In this document: one piece after another, positions 5,406 to 11,874 of the stretch
Position numbering within the stretch: the stretch's first letter is position 1
Layout of the letters: every line of letters begins with the position of its first letter
Origin: Thermomicrobiales bacterium
GTDB lineage: Bacteria > Chloroflexota > Chloroflexia > Thermomicrobiales > UBA6265
NCBI GenBank assembly: GCA_030447145.1
Contig: JAUJLY010000046.1
Coordinates: 1-11,874, forward strand
Length of the DNA stretch: 11,874 bases
Direction of reading: 5' to 3'
The notes under the pieces: generated by a model
Seen by the model: only the letters and a program-made list of their open reading frames with translations
What the model was told of the DNA's origin: nothing
Databases searched by the model: none
Translations under genes and position numbers: made by a program

Positions 5406-6991
5406 CGCGATCAGGCATCGGCTCGTTGACAGGCCCGCCCCCAACTCACAAATCCACGTTCTCACGTCGCCGTTTGCTCGGGGCAGGGGGAGCGTTACTG
5501 CTGTCAAACCAGTCTCGCAGCCATTCCGCAGGCGCTCAGACACCGGTAGCTACCCCGCTACCTCCCGCAAGGCTCCGTGTGGCTGTCAGTGCCTTGCCTG
5601 GATCGTTTGATCCGGCTGCGGCCCAGACATTGGAGCACATCTGGCTTAACACGCTTGTCTACGATTCGCTGGCACGGTGGAATGTCGAGGGCGAGGTCGT
5701 TCCTGCCTTGGGGTTGAACTGGTCCATCACCGCCTACGATCGGATAATTGATCTCTCCCTCCGGCCAGACGCCTTCTTCTTCGGTGGCAAGCCGCTGACG
5801 GCGGACGACGTGCGATGGACGTTGGAGCGTCTGCGGAACAGTGAGGGTACCGACGACGCCTGGCGGCTGGAGCACGTGTGGCGAATCGAGTCGCTTGATC
5901 CGCGCACCGTACGGATTATTCTGCATGCGCCGGACGCATCTCTCGTGAGTTCCCTCGCGTCGCCAGTTTTGGGCGTGCTTCCTGAGGCGGCAAATCTGTC
6001 GCAGGCGCAGGCTGGAACCGGTCCCTACGCCATCAACTTCCACTCGTCCGAGCTCGTGACCTTTCACCGTAATCCCCTCTTCTGGCAGATGGGCAGGCCA
6101 AACTTCCAGTCCCTGCGTGTCCGAAGGGTTCCGGACGATACGGAGCGGTCCACGACCCTGGTGACGGGTGCCGTCGATCTCGTCCCGGGCGCACCGCTCC
6201 TCGATATCCCGATGCTGGAGGCGGAGCCATCGGTTCGGTTAGTCGGAGGACCGTCCAATCGTCTCTGCCTCCTGCATGTGAATCTTGACGCGCCCGTGCT
6301 GGGGGATGTTCGCGTCCGGCGCTTGCTGTCAGCTGCAATCGACCGGCAGCGGCTTGTGCAGGTTGCAACGGCGGGGCAGGCAGTAGGGACGGGTCTGCTC
6401 ATTCCCGAGGACTCGTGGGCCCATGGTGATGTGGAGGAGGCGCCGCAGCGTGCAGCTGAGGATGTACGTGCTGCACTGGCCGAACTAGGTATTCGATCCG
6501 ATTTGCCCTTGCGACTGATAACGAATAACACCAATGCGACACTGGCCAATGCGGCGGTTGTCCTGCAGGAGCAGTTAGCCTATTGCGGCATCGCCCTGTC
6601 CGTCGATTTGCTGGAGGATGACGATTTCGAGAGGGCGGTCAACCTGGGTGGTTACGATCTTCTTGCCGGATACACGCAACCGTGGCGCGATCCCCACGAG
6701 CTGGTCCGGCCATTGCTGGCATCGGATGGGTCGGGCAATCACTCCGGGTATGAGAGCCCGCAGGTCGATGGGCTGATTCGAGGTGCAACGCTTGTGTCCG
6801 ACCGAGAGATTCGACAGGAGCATTACACGCGGCTGGAGGAACAGGTACAGGTAGATGTGCCGGTGATCGTGCTGTTTCGACCCCACTATTTCGACGCGAT
6901 GACCCAGCGTCTGGATGACTATGCGCTCCTGCCCCCGGTGACCTCCCGCGGCTTGCTGCCGGCGACGCTTCGGCCCGCGGACAACGCCTGA
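5402..6991 (+). CDS. Tat-exported ABC transporter substrate-binding protein, family 5 (peptide/opine type)
   Basis: A 529-residue extracellular solute-binding protein of the DppA/OppA class. The N-terminus has a twin-arginine signal, FSRRRLLGAGGALLL (20-34), with a possible AxA cleavage site at AGA-Q (43-46). No lipobox cysteine is visible, so the means of surface retention is unclear. Family blocks include LTADDVRWTLERLR (132-145), GTGPYAINF with FHRNPLFW about 15 residues later, and DVRVRRLLSAAIDRQRLV in the middle. The start overlaps the lysJ stop by 4 bases (ATGA), which argues for coupled translation with the lysine enzymes. No permease or ATPase gene follows in the window. The ligand is unknown: a peptide, lysine or a pathway-related compound are possibilities suggested only by position. 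Confidence 0.88.
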   Translation: MTRSGIGSLTGPPPTHKSTFSRRRLLGAGGALLLSNQSRSHSAGAQTPVATPLPPARLRVAVSALPGSFDPAAAQTLEHIWLNTLVYDSLARWNVEGEVVPALGLNWSITAYDRIIDLSLRPDAFFFGGKPLTADDVRWTLERLRNSEGTDDAWRLEHVWRIESLDPRTVRIILHAPDASLVSSLASPVLGVLPEAANLSQAQAGTGPYAINFHSSELVTFHRNPLFWQMGRPNFQSLRVRRVPDDTERSTTLVTGAVDLVPGAPLLDIPMLEAEPSVRLVGGPSNRLCLLHVNLDAPVLGDVRVRRLLSAAIDRQRLVQVATAGQAVGTGLLIPEDSWAHGDVEEAPQRAAEDVRAALAELGIRSDLPLRLITNNTNATLANAAVVLQEQLAYCGIALSVDLLEDDDFERAVNLGGYDLLAGYTQPWRDPHELVRPLLASDGSGNHSGYESPQVDGLIRGATLVSDREIRQEHYTRLEEQVQVDVPVIVLFRPHYFDAMTQRLDDYALLPPVTSRGLLPATLRPADNA

Positions 6992-7298
6992 TGTGGCATT
7001 CTTCTCCGGGACAATTCGCCGAGGAACGTCTTCGTTACTCAGGAGGAAATGGCGATCGGTGCGATTCTCCCGCTGGAGAGCAGGCATGTACCGGGCTCTG
7101 GTAACTGTCACGGTAGGATTCCTGTTCGTCACGGGAGGTGTGTAAGCACCGGATAGGCCGACCGCTGTGAAGATCCACTAAAGGGCGGATTGCTCACTGC
7201 TTTGGCCACCATATGAGAATCAGCTGCGGCCATATCGGCAGGCTGGGATCAATACGTATTTGTATTTTGGGTAGCACCCAGGAGAAGGAAGAAACAAC
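6992..7298 (+). other. Intergenic region before the cyclophilin gene
   Basis: About 307 bp without a confident gene. A good AGGAGG (7041-7046) lies 2 nt before an ATG whose frame gives only a 35-codon, low-complexity product. In another frame a GTG at 7059, 12 nt from that AGGAGG, opens a 28-residue frame ending at 7145, with a basic N-terminus and one hydrophobic stretch. Neither is secure. A small hairpin TGGGT-AGC-ACCCA (7268-7280) sits immediately before the cyclophilin SD. No strong intrinsic terminator for the lysine operon was found, and promoter calls here would be guesses (TTGCTC near 7188 with a TATGAG about 16 nt on is the best, and weak). Confidence 0.5.
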
Positions 7299-8342
7299 GT
7301 GCAGAATATCGCGGATATCCTGGATCGACACCGTCGCGCATTCACGGTTGCCGGCTTGGGACTCTCAGCGCTGGTCCTGGTGAGCTGCGGCGGGGAAGAC
7401 GAAGAGGACCCGGCGGAGGCGGTGGTCGAGGAGACGGTGGCCACTGAAGCTCCGACCGAAGCGGACGAGGCAACGATTGTCGCGACAGCCGCTGTCGGGG
7501 CCGCCGATTCACCTGCTGCGTCGCCAACGGATGTGACAATTATCCTGCCGGAAGGCACCGCGGATGCGGCTGCCACCCCTGAGATCTCACCGGAGGCGAC
7601 GCCCGACGTTCGGGGTGGTGCGGTGGAAATTGCGACTCCGGACGCCAGCCCTGTAGTGGCTGGACTTCCATCTGATCGCGAGACACCGATGGCATCGCCG
7701 ATGGGGGCGACGCCGGTTGCCTCATCGGCGCTTGCAACGCCCCAGGCGACGAACGGCACGCCGGTTGGGAACCTCAATTGCTGGAACGAAGATCCCAGTA
7801 TGGTCGCTGGGTATCCGCAGTGGTCCAGTGCGCCAGAGATGGCGATCGATCCGTCGAGGACCTATATCGCGACGATCGAGACCAACCGCGGGACGATCGT
7901 CGCCGAGCTCTTCGCGGAACAGGCCCCGAACACGGTCAATAACTTCGTCTGCCTCGCCGTGCAGGATTACTACGAAGGAGTTCCGTTCCACCGGGTGATC
8001 CGCGGGTTCATGATCCAGACCGGCGATCCAACTGGAACCGGACAGGGCGGGCCTGGGTACCAGATTGAGGACGAGCTGCCCGGCAACGATCTCGACTACC
8101 AGGAAGGCGTGCTGGCGATGGCGAACGCTGGCCCAAACACGAATGGCAGCCAATTCTTCATCAACCAGGTGAACAACACCGGTCGGCTGGAGAAGAACTA
8201 CACGATCTTCGGCAGGGTCATCGAAGGTATGGATGTCGTCAATGCGATCGCCGAGGTACCAGTGAAGGCCGGTCCGGCTGGAGAGCCTTCAGTTCCGGCG
8301 GCGGCGATGACTGTCCTGTCCGTCGAGATTACCGAGAAGTAA
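7299..8342 (+). CDS. Lipoprotein peptidyl-prolyl cis-trans isomerase (cyclophilin type)
   Basis: Catalyses proline isomerisation during folding of exported proteins at the outer face of the cytoplasmic membrane. The 347-residue product starts with a basic segment, a hydrophobic stretch and a lipobox LVSC with C30 as predicted lipid anchor. Residues 33-155 are a low-complexity Ala/Thr/Pro/Glu/Ser linker with repeated ATP and SP steps, likely a disordered tether. The cyclophilin domain is about 187-346. It contains VPFHRVIRGFMIQTGDP (228-244, R232 the catalytic arginine), GVLAMANAGPNTNGSQFFI (270-288) and a final VLSVEITEK strand. Start GTG 7299 is supported by GGAGAAGGAAG (7281-7291), 7 nt upstream. 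The gene stands alone, with gaps of 307 bp before and 221 bp after. Confidence 0.93.
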   Translation: MQNIADILDRHRRAFTVAGLGLSALVLVSCGGEDEEDPAEAVVEETVATEAPTEADEATIVATAAVGAADSPAASPTDVTIILPEGTADAAATPEISPEATPDVRGGAVEIATPDASPVVAGLPSDRETPMASPMGATPVASSALATPQATNGTPVGNLNCWNEDPSMVAGYPQWSSAPEMAIDPSRTYIATIETNRGTIVAELFAEQAPNTVNNFVCLAVQDYYEGVPFHRVIRGFMIQTGDPTGTGQGGPGYQIEDELPGNDLDYQEGVLAMANAGPNTNGSQFFINQVNNTGRLEKNYTIFGRVIEGMDVVNAIAEVPVKAGPAGEPSVPAAAMTVLSVEITEK

Positions 8343-8369
8343 TTTTCGCTCATTACACGGCAGCGATGC

Positions 8370-8389
8370 AACAGTGCCCGGGCCCTGTT
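8370..8389 (+). terminator. Weak hairpin after the cyclophilin gene
   Basis: AACAG (8370-8374) pairs with CTGTT (8385-8389), enclosing a self-complementary GCCCGGGC. It lies 28 bp after the stop codon, but no T-tract follows, so it may at best assist termination. The rest of the 8343-8563 gap shows no other clear element, and no T-box bulge was found ahead of the dehydratase gene. Confidence 0.25.
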
Positions 8390-8563
8390 CGTCAGGATCC
8401 GGGCGTTGTTGCTGTTGGCAGGCAGTGAACTCAGTGGAATCTGTCGAACAGGATCGCTCGCCCTCGGGTCAGTTCCTTGCATGCTCCCATCAAGGCTCGC
8501 GCTAACCCGTGCGGTGGGCCACAATACTCTGCGTATGTGCGATCCTCACATCAGGAGCAGTTG

Positions 8564-9535
8564 ATGCCCGATCTCGCAATCTCCTACGAAGACGTTGTCG
8601 ACGCCCAGGAGCGGCTCGATGGAGTCGCCCATCGTACCCCTACGCTAACGTCCATGACGGCGGATGCGATAGTTGGAGGACAGGTGTTCTTCAAGTGCGA
8701 GAACATGCAGCGCATGGGGGCCTTCAAGTTCCGCGGGGCGTACAACGCTCTCGCCCTTTTCACGCCCGAGCAGAAGGCCGCTGGTGCCGTGGCGTTCTCC
8801 TCCGGGAATCATGCGCAGGCCACCGCTCTTTCCGCGAGGCTGCTTGGGATGCGGGCGGTCCTTGTCATGCCGAACGACGCGCCGGGCTCGAAGGTCGCCG
8901 CGACTCGTGGCTACGGTGGCGAGGTCGTTCTCTACGATCGCTATACAGAGAACCGGGAGGAGATCGGCCGGCGTTTGGCGGATGAACAGGGCCTGACGCT
9001 GGTACCGCCCTATGACCATCCGCATGTGATGGCGGGCCAGGGTACCGCGGCCGTGGAGTTGTTTGAGGATGTCGGACTTCTCGACCTGCTGCTTGTCCCC
9101 CTCGGAGGCGGGGGTCTGCTGTCAGGATGCGCCGTGGCCGCTCATGCTTTGAGCCCGGATTGCCGGGTGATTGGTGTCGAGCCGGAAGCAGGGAATGATG
9201 GCCAGCGGAGCTTTCGCTCCGGTGAGATCGTCCATATCGAGACTCTGAAGACGATCGCGGATGGCGCGCAGACGCTGCATCTCGGTAACTACACCTTCCC
9301 TGTCATTCAGCAGATGGTGGGTGACATTGTCACCGTGAGCGATGCGGAGCTGGTGGAAGCAATGTCCTTCTTCGCCTCGCGGATGAAGCTCATCGTTGAG
9401 CCCACGGGATCGCTTGCCGCCGCAGCCGTACTCCAAAAGAAGATCGATACCGAAGGGAAGCGAATCGGGGTTCTCCTCTCCGGCGGTAATGTCGATCTCG
9501 CGCGTTTTGCCGACCTTGTGAAAGCTGCGTCCTGA
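8564..9535 (+). CDS. PLP-dependent threonine/serine dehydratase family, probably threo-3-hydroxyaspartate ammonia-lyase
   Basis: Fold-type II PLP enzyme that removes water and ammonia from a beta-hydroxy amino acid. The 323-residue protein has only the catalytic domain and lacks the C-terminal ACT-like domain of IlvA, so it should not be isoleucine-feedback controlled. K55 in GAFKFRG is the Schiff-base lysine, SSGNHAQ (79-85) binds the substrate carboxylate, GGGGLLSG (181-188) binds the PLP phosphate and S306 in LSGGN faces the pyridine nitrogen. E206, G210 and D212 match the divalent-metal site of serine racemase and hydroxyaspartate dehydratases. Blocks such as KVAATRGYGGEVVLYDRYTE (110-129), PPYDHPHVMAGQGTA (148-162) and NDGQRSFRSGEIVHI recall threo-3-hydroxyaspartate ammonia-lyases. 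Catabolic threonine dehydratase or serine racemase activity remains possible. Start 8564 is chosen for AGGAG at 8553-8557; an in-frame ATG at 8477 lacks this support. Confidence 0.85.
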   Translation: MPDLAISYEDVVDAQERLDGVAHRTPTLTSMTADAIVGGQVFFKCENMQRMGAFKFRGAYNALALFTPEQKAAGAVAFSSGNHAQATALSARLLGMRAVLVMPNDAPGSKVAATRGYGGEVVLYDRYTENREEIGRRLADEQGLTLVPPYDHPHVMAGQGTAAVELFEDVGLLDLLLVPLGGGGLLSGCAVAAHALSPDCRVIGVEPEAGNDGQRSFRSGEIVHIETLKTIADGAQTLHLGNYTFPVIQQMVGDIVTVSDAELVEAMSFFASRMKLIVEPTGSLAAAAVLQKKIDTEGKRIGVLLSGGNVDLARFADLVKAAS

Positions 9536-9579
9536 CGCACCGATCGCTGTCCCGTCCCTGCTGATCAGGCGAGGCCCAC

Positions 9580-10977
9580 CTACGTTGCGGGAAGCGCCTG
9601 GGGGGCGGGGCGGCGGCCAGCGCCGTGCGCGACGCCGCCCGCGATGAGAATCAGCACGCCCAATGCAACTGCCACCGGAACGACGCCGAAGATATCCGTC
9701 GCGATGCCAGCCAGTAACGTTGGCACCAGACCGAAGACGTTGCCAATGAGCCCTTGCGTCGCGATCACCTGACCGCGCACCGAGGATGGGCTGCGCTGCA
9801 ATAGGATCGACCGGGCCGCCACATTGACGATCGATGATGTGATGCCGGCCGGGATCGAGATCAGCATGGCCAGGAAAATGAGCGGTGAGATCGCCAGCCA
9901 GTCCGTGATCTGGTTCAGCGGGATACGGAGAACGTCATTGAGGAAGCGATAGGCCTGCTCGACGAAGCCCAGCGAGAAGATGCAGAAGGCGAAGCCAGCC
10001 AGCGAAAGTGATGCGGAATAGCGCTCGCCGATCACTCTCGCAAGGAATGGCGCCATGCGCAGGCCGATTACCAGTCCGAGCGCCGCGGGCGCGAAGACAA
10101 AGACGGTATTCTCCTTCGACGTTCCCAGTACTCGCTCCAGATAGAACGGAATGATCACAACCAGCGAGCTCATCCCGACGCTGACCAGCACGTCGTCAAG
10201 GATCGCCTCCAGCGTTGGTCGGTCGCCCCGCACGAAGCGCCACCCGTCGCCAAGCGACTCGATGAGCCCTCGACGGCGCGGACGCCTCGTCGCCGATTGT
10301 TCCAACGGGATCGACGGCAAGAGGATCGTCAGCGCACCGGCCACCAACCAGAGTGCACCGACCATCACGAACACAAGCTCGGGACCGCCAAGACGCAACA
10401 TCAGAGGCGCGAGGAGCACGAGCCCAAGCGCCTGGGAGATGGTCAGGGCAAGGTTGAAAAGGGACTGGGCGGAGGTGTAACGATCGGACGGTACCATGTC
10501 CGCGAGCATCGAGGCTTCTGAGGGGGAGTAGAACTGGTGGATGATCCAGATCCCAAGTGTCGCCGCGAAGACACCGGTCAGCGAGGGTTCACTCGCGATC
10601 AGGAAGAGCATAAAGACGAAACGGAAGCCGTTGAGCATCACCAGCAGGTGTTTCCGCGACAGGGAGTCGACCACCAGGCCAGCGGGAAGGCCGAATGCGA
10701 TCGACGGAATGTTCGAGCAGGCGACAAAGAGCGAGTTGTAGAACGACCGGTTCGAGAGGTCGACCACGAGAATCAGCAGCGCGTAGAGCAAGGCGCCCTG
10801 TGCCGTCTGCGATAGAAGACGTGATAGCCACAGCATGCGGAAATCCGCGTCATCAAGCAACGAGCTTTCCTTGACCTGCGGACGCCGGTTGCGAGCATTT
10901 TTCGGGAGCCGGAGCCGGCGGGTACGATGTTCGGCTGGCAGGTCGACGGTGCCACTGCTGCCGAAGATGCCTCCCAT
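9580..10977 (-). CDS. MFS transporter, probable drug/metabolite exporter
   Basis: A polytopic membrane protein of about 465 residues with roughly 10-12 hydrophobic segments. The MFS motif-A loop is GLPAGLVVDSLSRKHLL (96-112), with G, D and RK in place. The acidic/basic loop RRPRRRG in mid-protein marks the link between the two six-helix halves. The overall pattern is like the MFS_3/EntS type of proton-driven exporters; the substrate is unknown. The ATG at 10977 has GGAG 9 nt upstream. The frame stays open to an ATG at 11196, which would add 73 Arg/Pro/Ser-rich residues with third-position GC near 55%, lower than in the body, so this extension is judged non-coding; GGGAG 11 nt before it keeps it possible. 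It converges on the dehydratase gene with a 44-bp gap. Confidence 0.85.
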   Translation of the reverse strand: MGGIFGSSGTVDLPAEHRTRRLRLPKNARNRRPQVKESSLLDDADFRMLWLSRLLSQTAQGALLYALLILVVDLSNRSFYNSLFVACSNIPSIAFGLPAGLVVDSLSRKHLLVMLNGFRFVFMLFLIASEPSLTGVFAATLGIWIIHQFYSPSEASMLADMVPSDRYTSAQSLFNLALTISQALGLVLLAPLMLRLGGPELVFVMVGALWLVAGALTILLPSIPLEQSATRRPRRRGLIESLGDGWRFVRGDRPTLEAILDDVLVSVGMSSLVVIIPFYLERVLGTSKENTVFVFAPAALGLVIGLRMAPFLARVIGERYSASLSLAGFAFCIFSLGFVEQAYRFLNDVLRIPLNQITDWLAISPLIFLAMLISIPAGITSSIVNVAARSILLQRSPSSVRGQVIATQGLIGNVFGLVPTLLAGIATDIFGVVPVAVALGVLILIAGGVAHGAGRRPAPQALPAT

Positions 10978-11321
10978 CGGGCGCATCTCCACACCCGGTG
11001 ATCGGTCCTGTCGATCCTCATCATCCCTATAGACGCGTGAAGGAGGAAGTGACGGAGTCGCGTAGGTTTTACGTGTGGGATGAACGGAGGGCCGTCGCCG
11101 TGGAACGGTTTTGCCGCGCACACGTCGCCGGGCACCCGGAACTGGCCTGGGGACGGCGTCTGCGGACTGTGACCGTCGCGTTTCACCCTCGCTCATGTGC
11201 CCACGAACTCCCGGTCCATCACATGGCTACCCGAACCACGGCAGATATGTCCCTGCCACCCCAGGCTGCTGACGCCTCTTTCAAGCATCCCATATACCGC
11301 CGTGGATGCAAGGCTGTGTCC
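10978..11321 (-). other. Region between the membrane protein and the MFS gene
   Basis: About 344 bp if the MFS gene starts at 10977, or 125 bp if it starts at 11196. No other gene is convincing on either strand, and I see no clear promoter or terminator. The part 10978-11196 could encode an Arg-rich N-terminal extension of the MFS protein, or be its untranslated leader. Confidence 0.4.
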
Positions 11322-11874
11322 TTAATTTCGAGTGACACGGCGCAGTGAGCGGGCCTGGTCCTCCTCGAAATCAAGGAAAGGCAGCATGTCCTCTAGCCCA
11401 CGCCTGAGCGACTCTTCGACAACGTCCCAGGAGGGCAGCACGTCCATCAGGGTCACGATCAGGAGGCCGTCGGCGGCGAGCAATATGATGCCAATGGCGA
11501 TCGGTCCGAATGCACCGAGTGTGCCCAATACCCGGCCGAGGCCGAAGAGGTTGAGCCCGAAGATCAGGAAGAGAAGCCACCCGAGAGCGAGGAGCGCGCC
11601 ACCGAGATTAAGCCCCTCTGGTGCGTCGATATCCAGCCAGATGATAACTGCAACGATACCGATCATCGCGAGCGCGCCGGGAATGATGAGGATGGCGGCA
11701 AATGCCCATGCCGGCTTTACGCCACGAACGCCAGGGATGTACTCGTTATCCCGGCGTTGGTGCGGCCATGTGCCTTCCACAGCAGTTTCAAGTCCCTGGG
11801 GGGTGACCAGGCGGATGACGGAGATTCCGTTGAGACGCCACCACCCTGGGGTGTCGGATGGCCCGGGCGGCGGG
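11322..11874 (-). CDS. Small membrane protein of unknown function, start beyond the window
   Basis: Not recognised. The visible part is 183 residues plus the stop. A soluble N-terminal part containing GWWRLNG, IRLVTPQGLE and VEGTW is followed by three closely packed hydrophobic segments, then an amphipathic acidic tail with WDVVEESLRRGLEDMLPFL and DFEED. A GTG at 11780 could start a 152-residue protein, but no SD precedes it. The 31 codons upstream are open to the window edge, rich in G/C at third positions and read as plausible protein with no ATG, GTG or TTG. The true start is therefore probably beyond 11874. The domain order (soluble lead-in, three helices, charged tail) gives no function. 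It is upstream of and colinear with the MFS gene. Confidence 0.72.
   Translation of the reverse strand, partial: PPPGPSDTPGWWRLNGISVIRLVTPQGLETAVEGTWPHQRRDNEYIPGVRGVKPAWAFAAILIIPGALAMIGIVAVIIWLDIDAPEGLNLGGALLALGWLLFLIFGLNLFGLGRVLGTLGAFGPIAIGIILLAADGLLIVTLMDVLPSWDVVEESLRRGLEDMLPFLDFEEDQARSLRRVTRN

Noticed and set aside
8343..8563. A second T-box or other leader in front of the dehydratase gene
   Set aside because: GGTGGGCCAC near 8513-8522 superficially resembles the bulge, but it lacks TGGNACC and the flanking complementary arms.
1..11874. CRISPR array, tRNA or rRNA genes, insertion sequence, phage or toxin-antitoxin genes
   Set aside because: No regularly spaced repeats, no tRNA cloverleaf, no transposase, integrase or defence-type protein was seen on either strand.

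Overview
The window reads as high-GC chromosomal DNA from a bacterium that makes lysine (or ornithine) on the carrier protein LysW. The phylum is inferred, not shown. A LysX/LysY/LysZ/LysJ set closely resembling the Thermus proteins, a lipoprotein cyclophilin with a long Thr/Pro/Ala/Glu-rich linker, a Tat-exported family 5 solute-binding protein and a translational-type T-box leader together suggest Chloroflexota, perhaps Thermomicrobia, or a related deep-branching high-GC group.

Bases 1-298 hold no gene. They carry most of a T-box riboswitch. A stem with an S-turn-like internal loop, two further helices and a textbook antiterminator/antisequestrator with the 7-nt TGGTACC bulge are visible. 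Stem I and its specifier codon appear to lie upstream of base 1, so the sensed tRNA cannot be read. Two leader segments are complementary to the lysX Shine-Dalgarno, and no U-tract terminator is seen, which favours control of translation initiation.

Bases 299-6991 are a colinear plus-strand gene set: lysX (ATP-grasp ligase that loads the substrate on LysW), lysY (ArgC-like reductase), a structured gap of about 400 bp, lysZ (ArgB-like kinase), a HAD-family hydrolase of unknown role, lysJ (ArgD-like aminotransferase) and a Tat-exported substrate-binding protein. lysZ/HAD and lysJ/SBP overlap by 1 and 4 bases, so translational coupling is likely. The pathway order is LysX loads alpha-aminoadipate on LysW, LysZ phosphorylates it, LysY reduces it and LysJ transaminates it to LysW-lysine. 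lysW itself, the releasing peptidase lysK and the upstream homocitrate-route enzymes are not in the window.

Bases 6992-9535 carry a 307-bp gap, a secreted lipoprotein cyclophilin, and a PLP-dependent serine/threonine dehydratase-family enzyme whose sequence most resembles threo-3-hydroxyaspartate ammonia-lyases. Bases 9580-11874 are on the minus strand: an MFS exporter converging on the dehydratase, and a small membrane protein that continues past the right edge of the window.

The most notable feature is the T-box placed directly in front of a LysW-pathway operon, with a predicted SD-sequestering mechanism. The HAD enzyme and the solute-binding protein built into the same operon are secondary points of interest.
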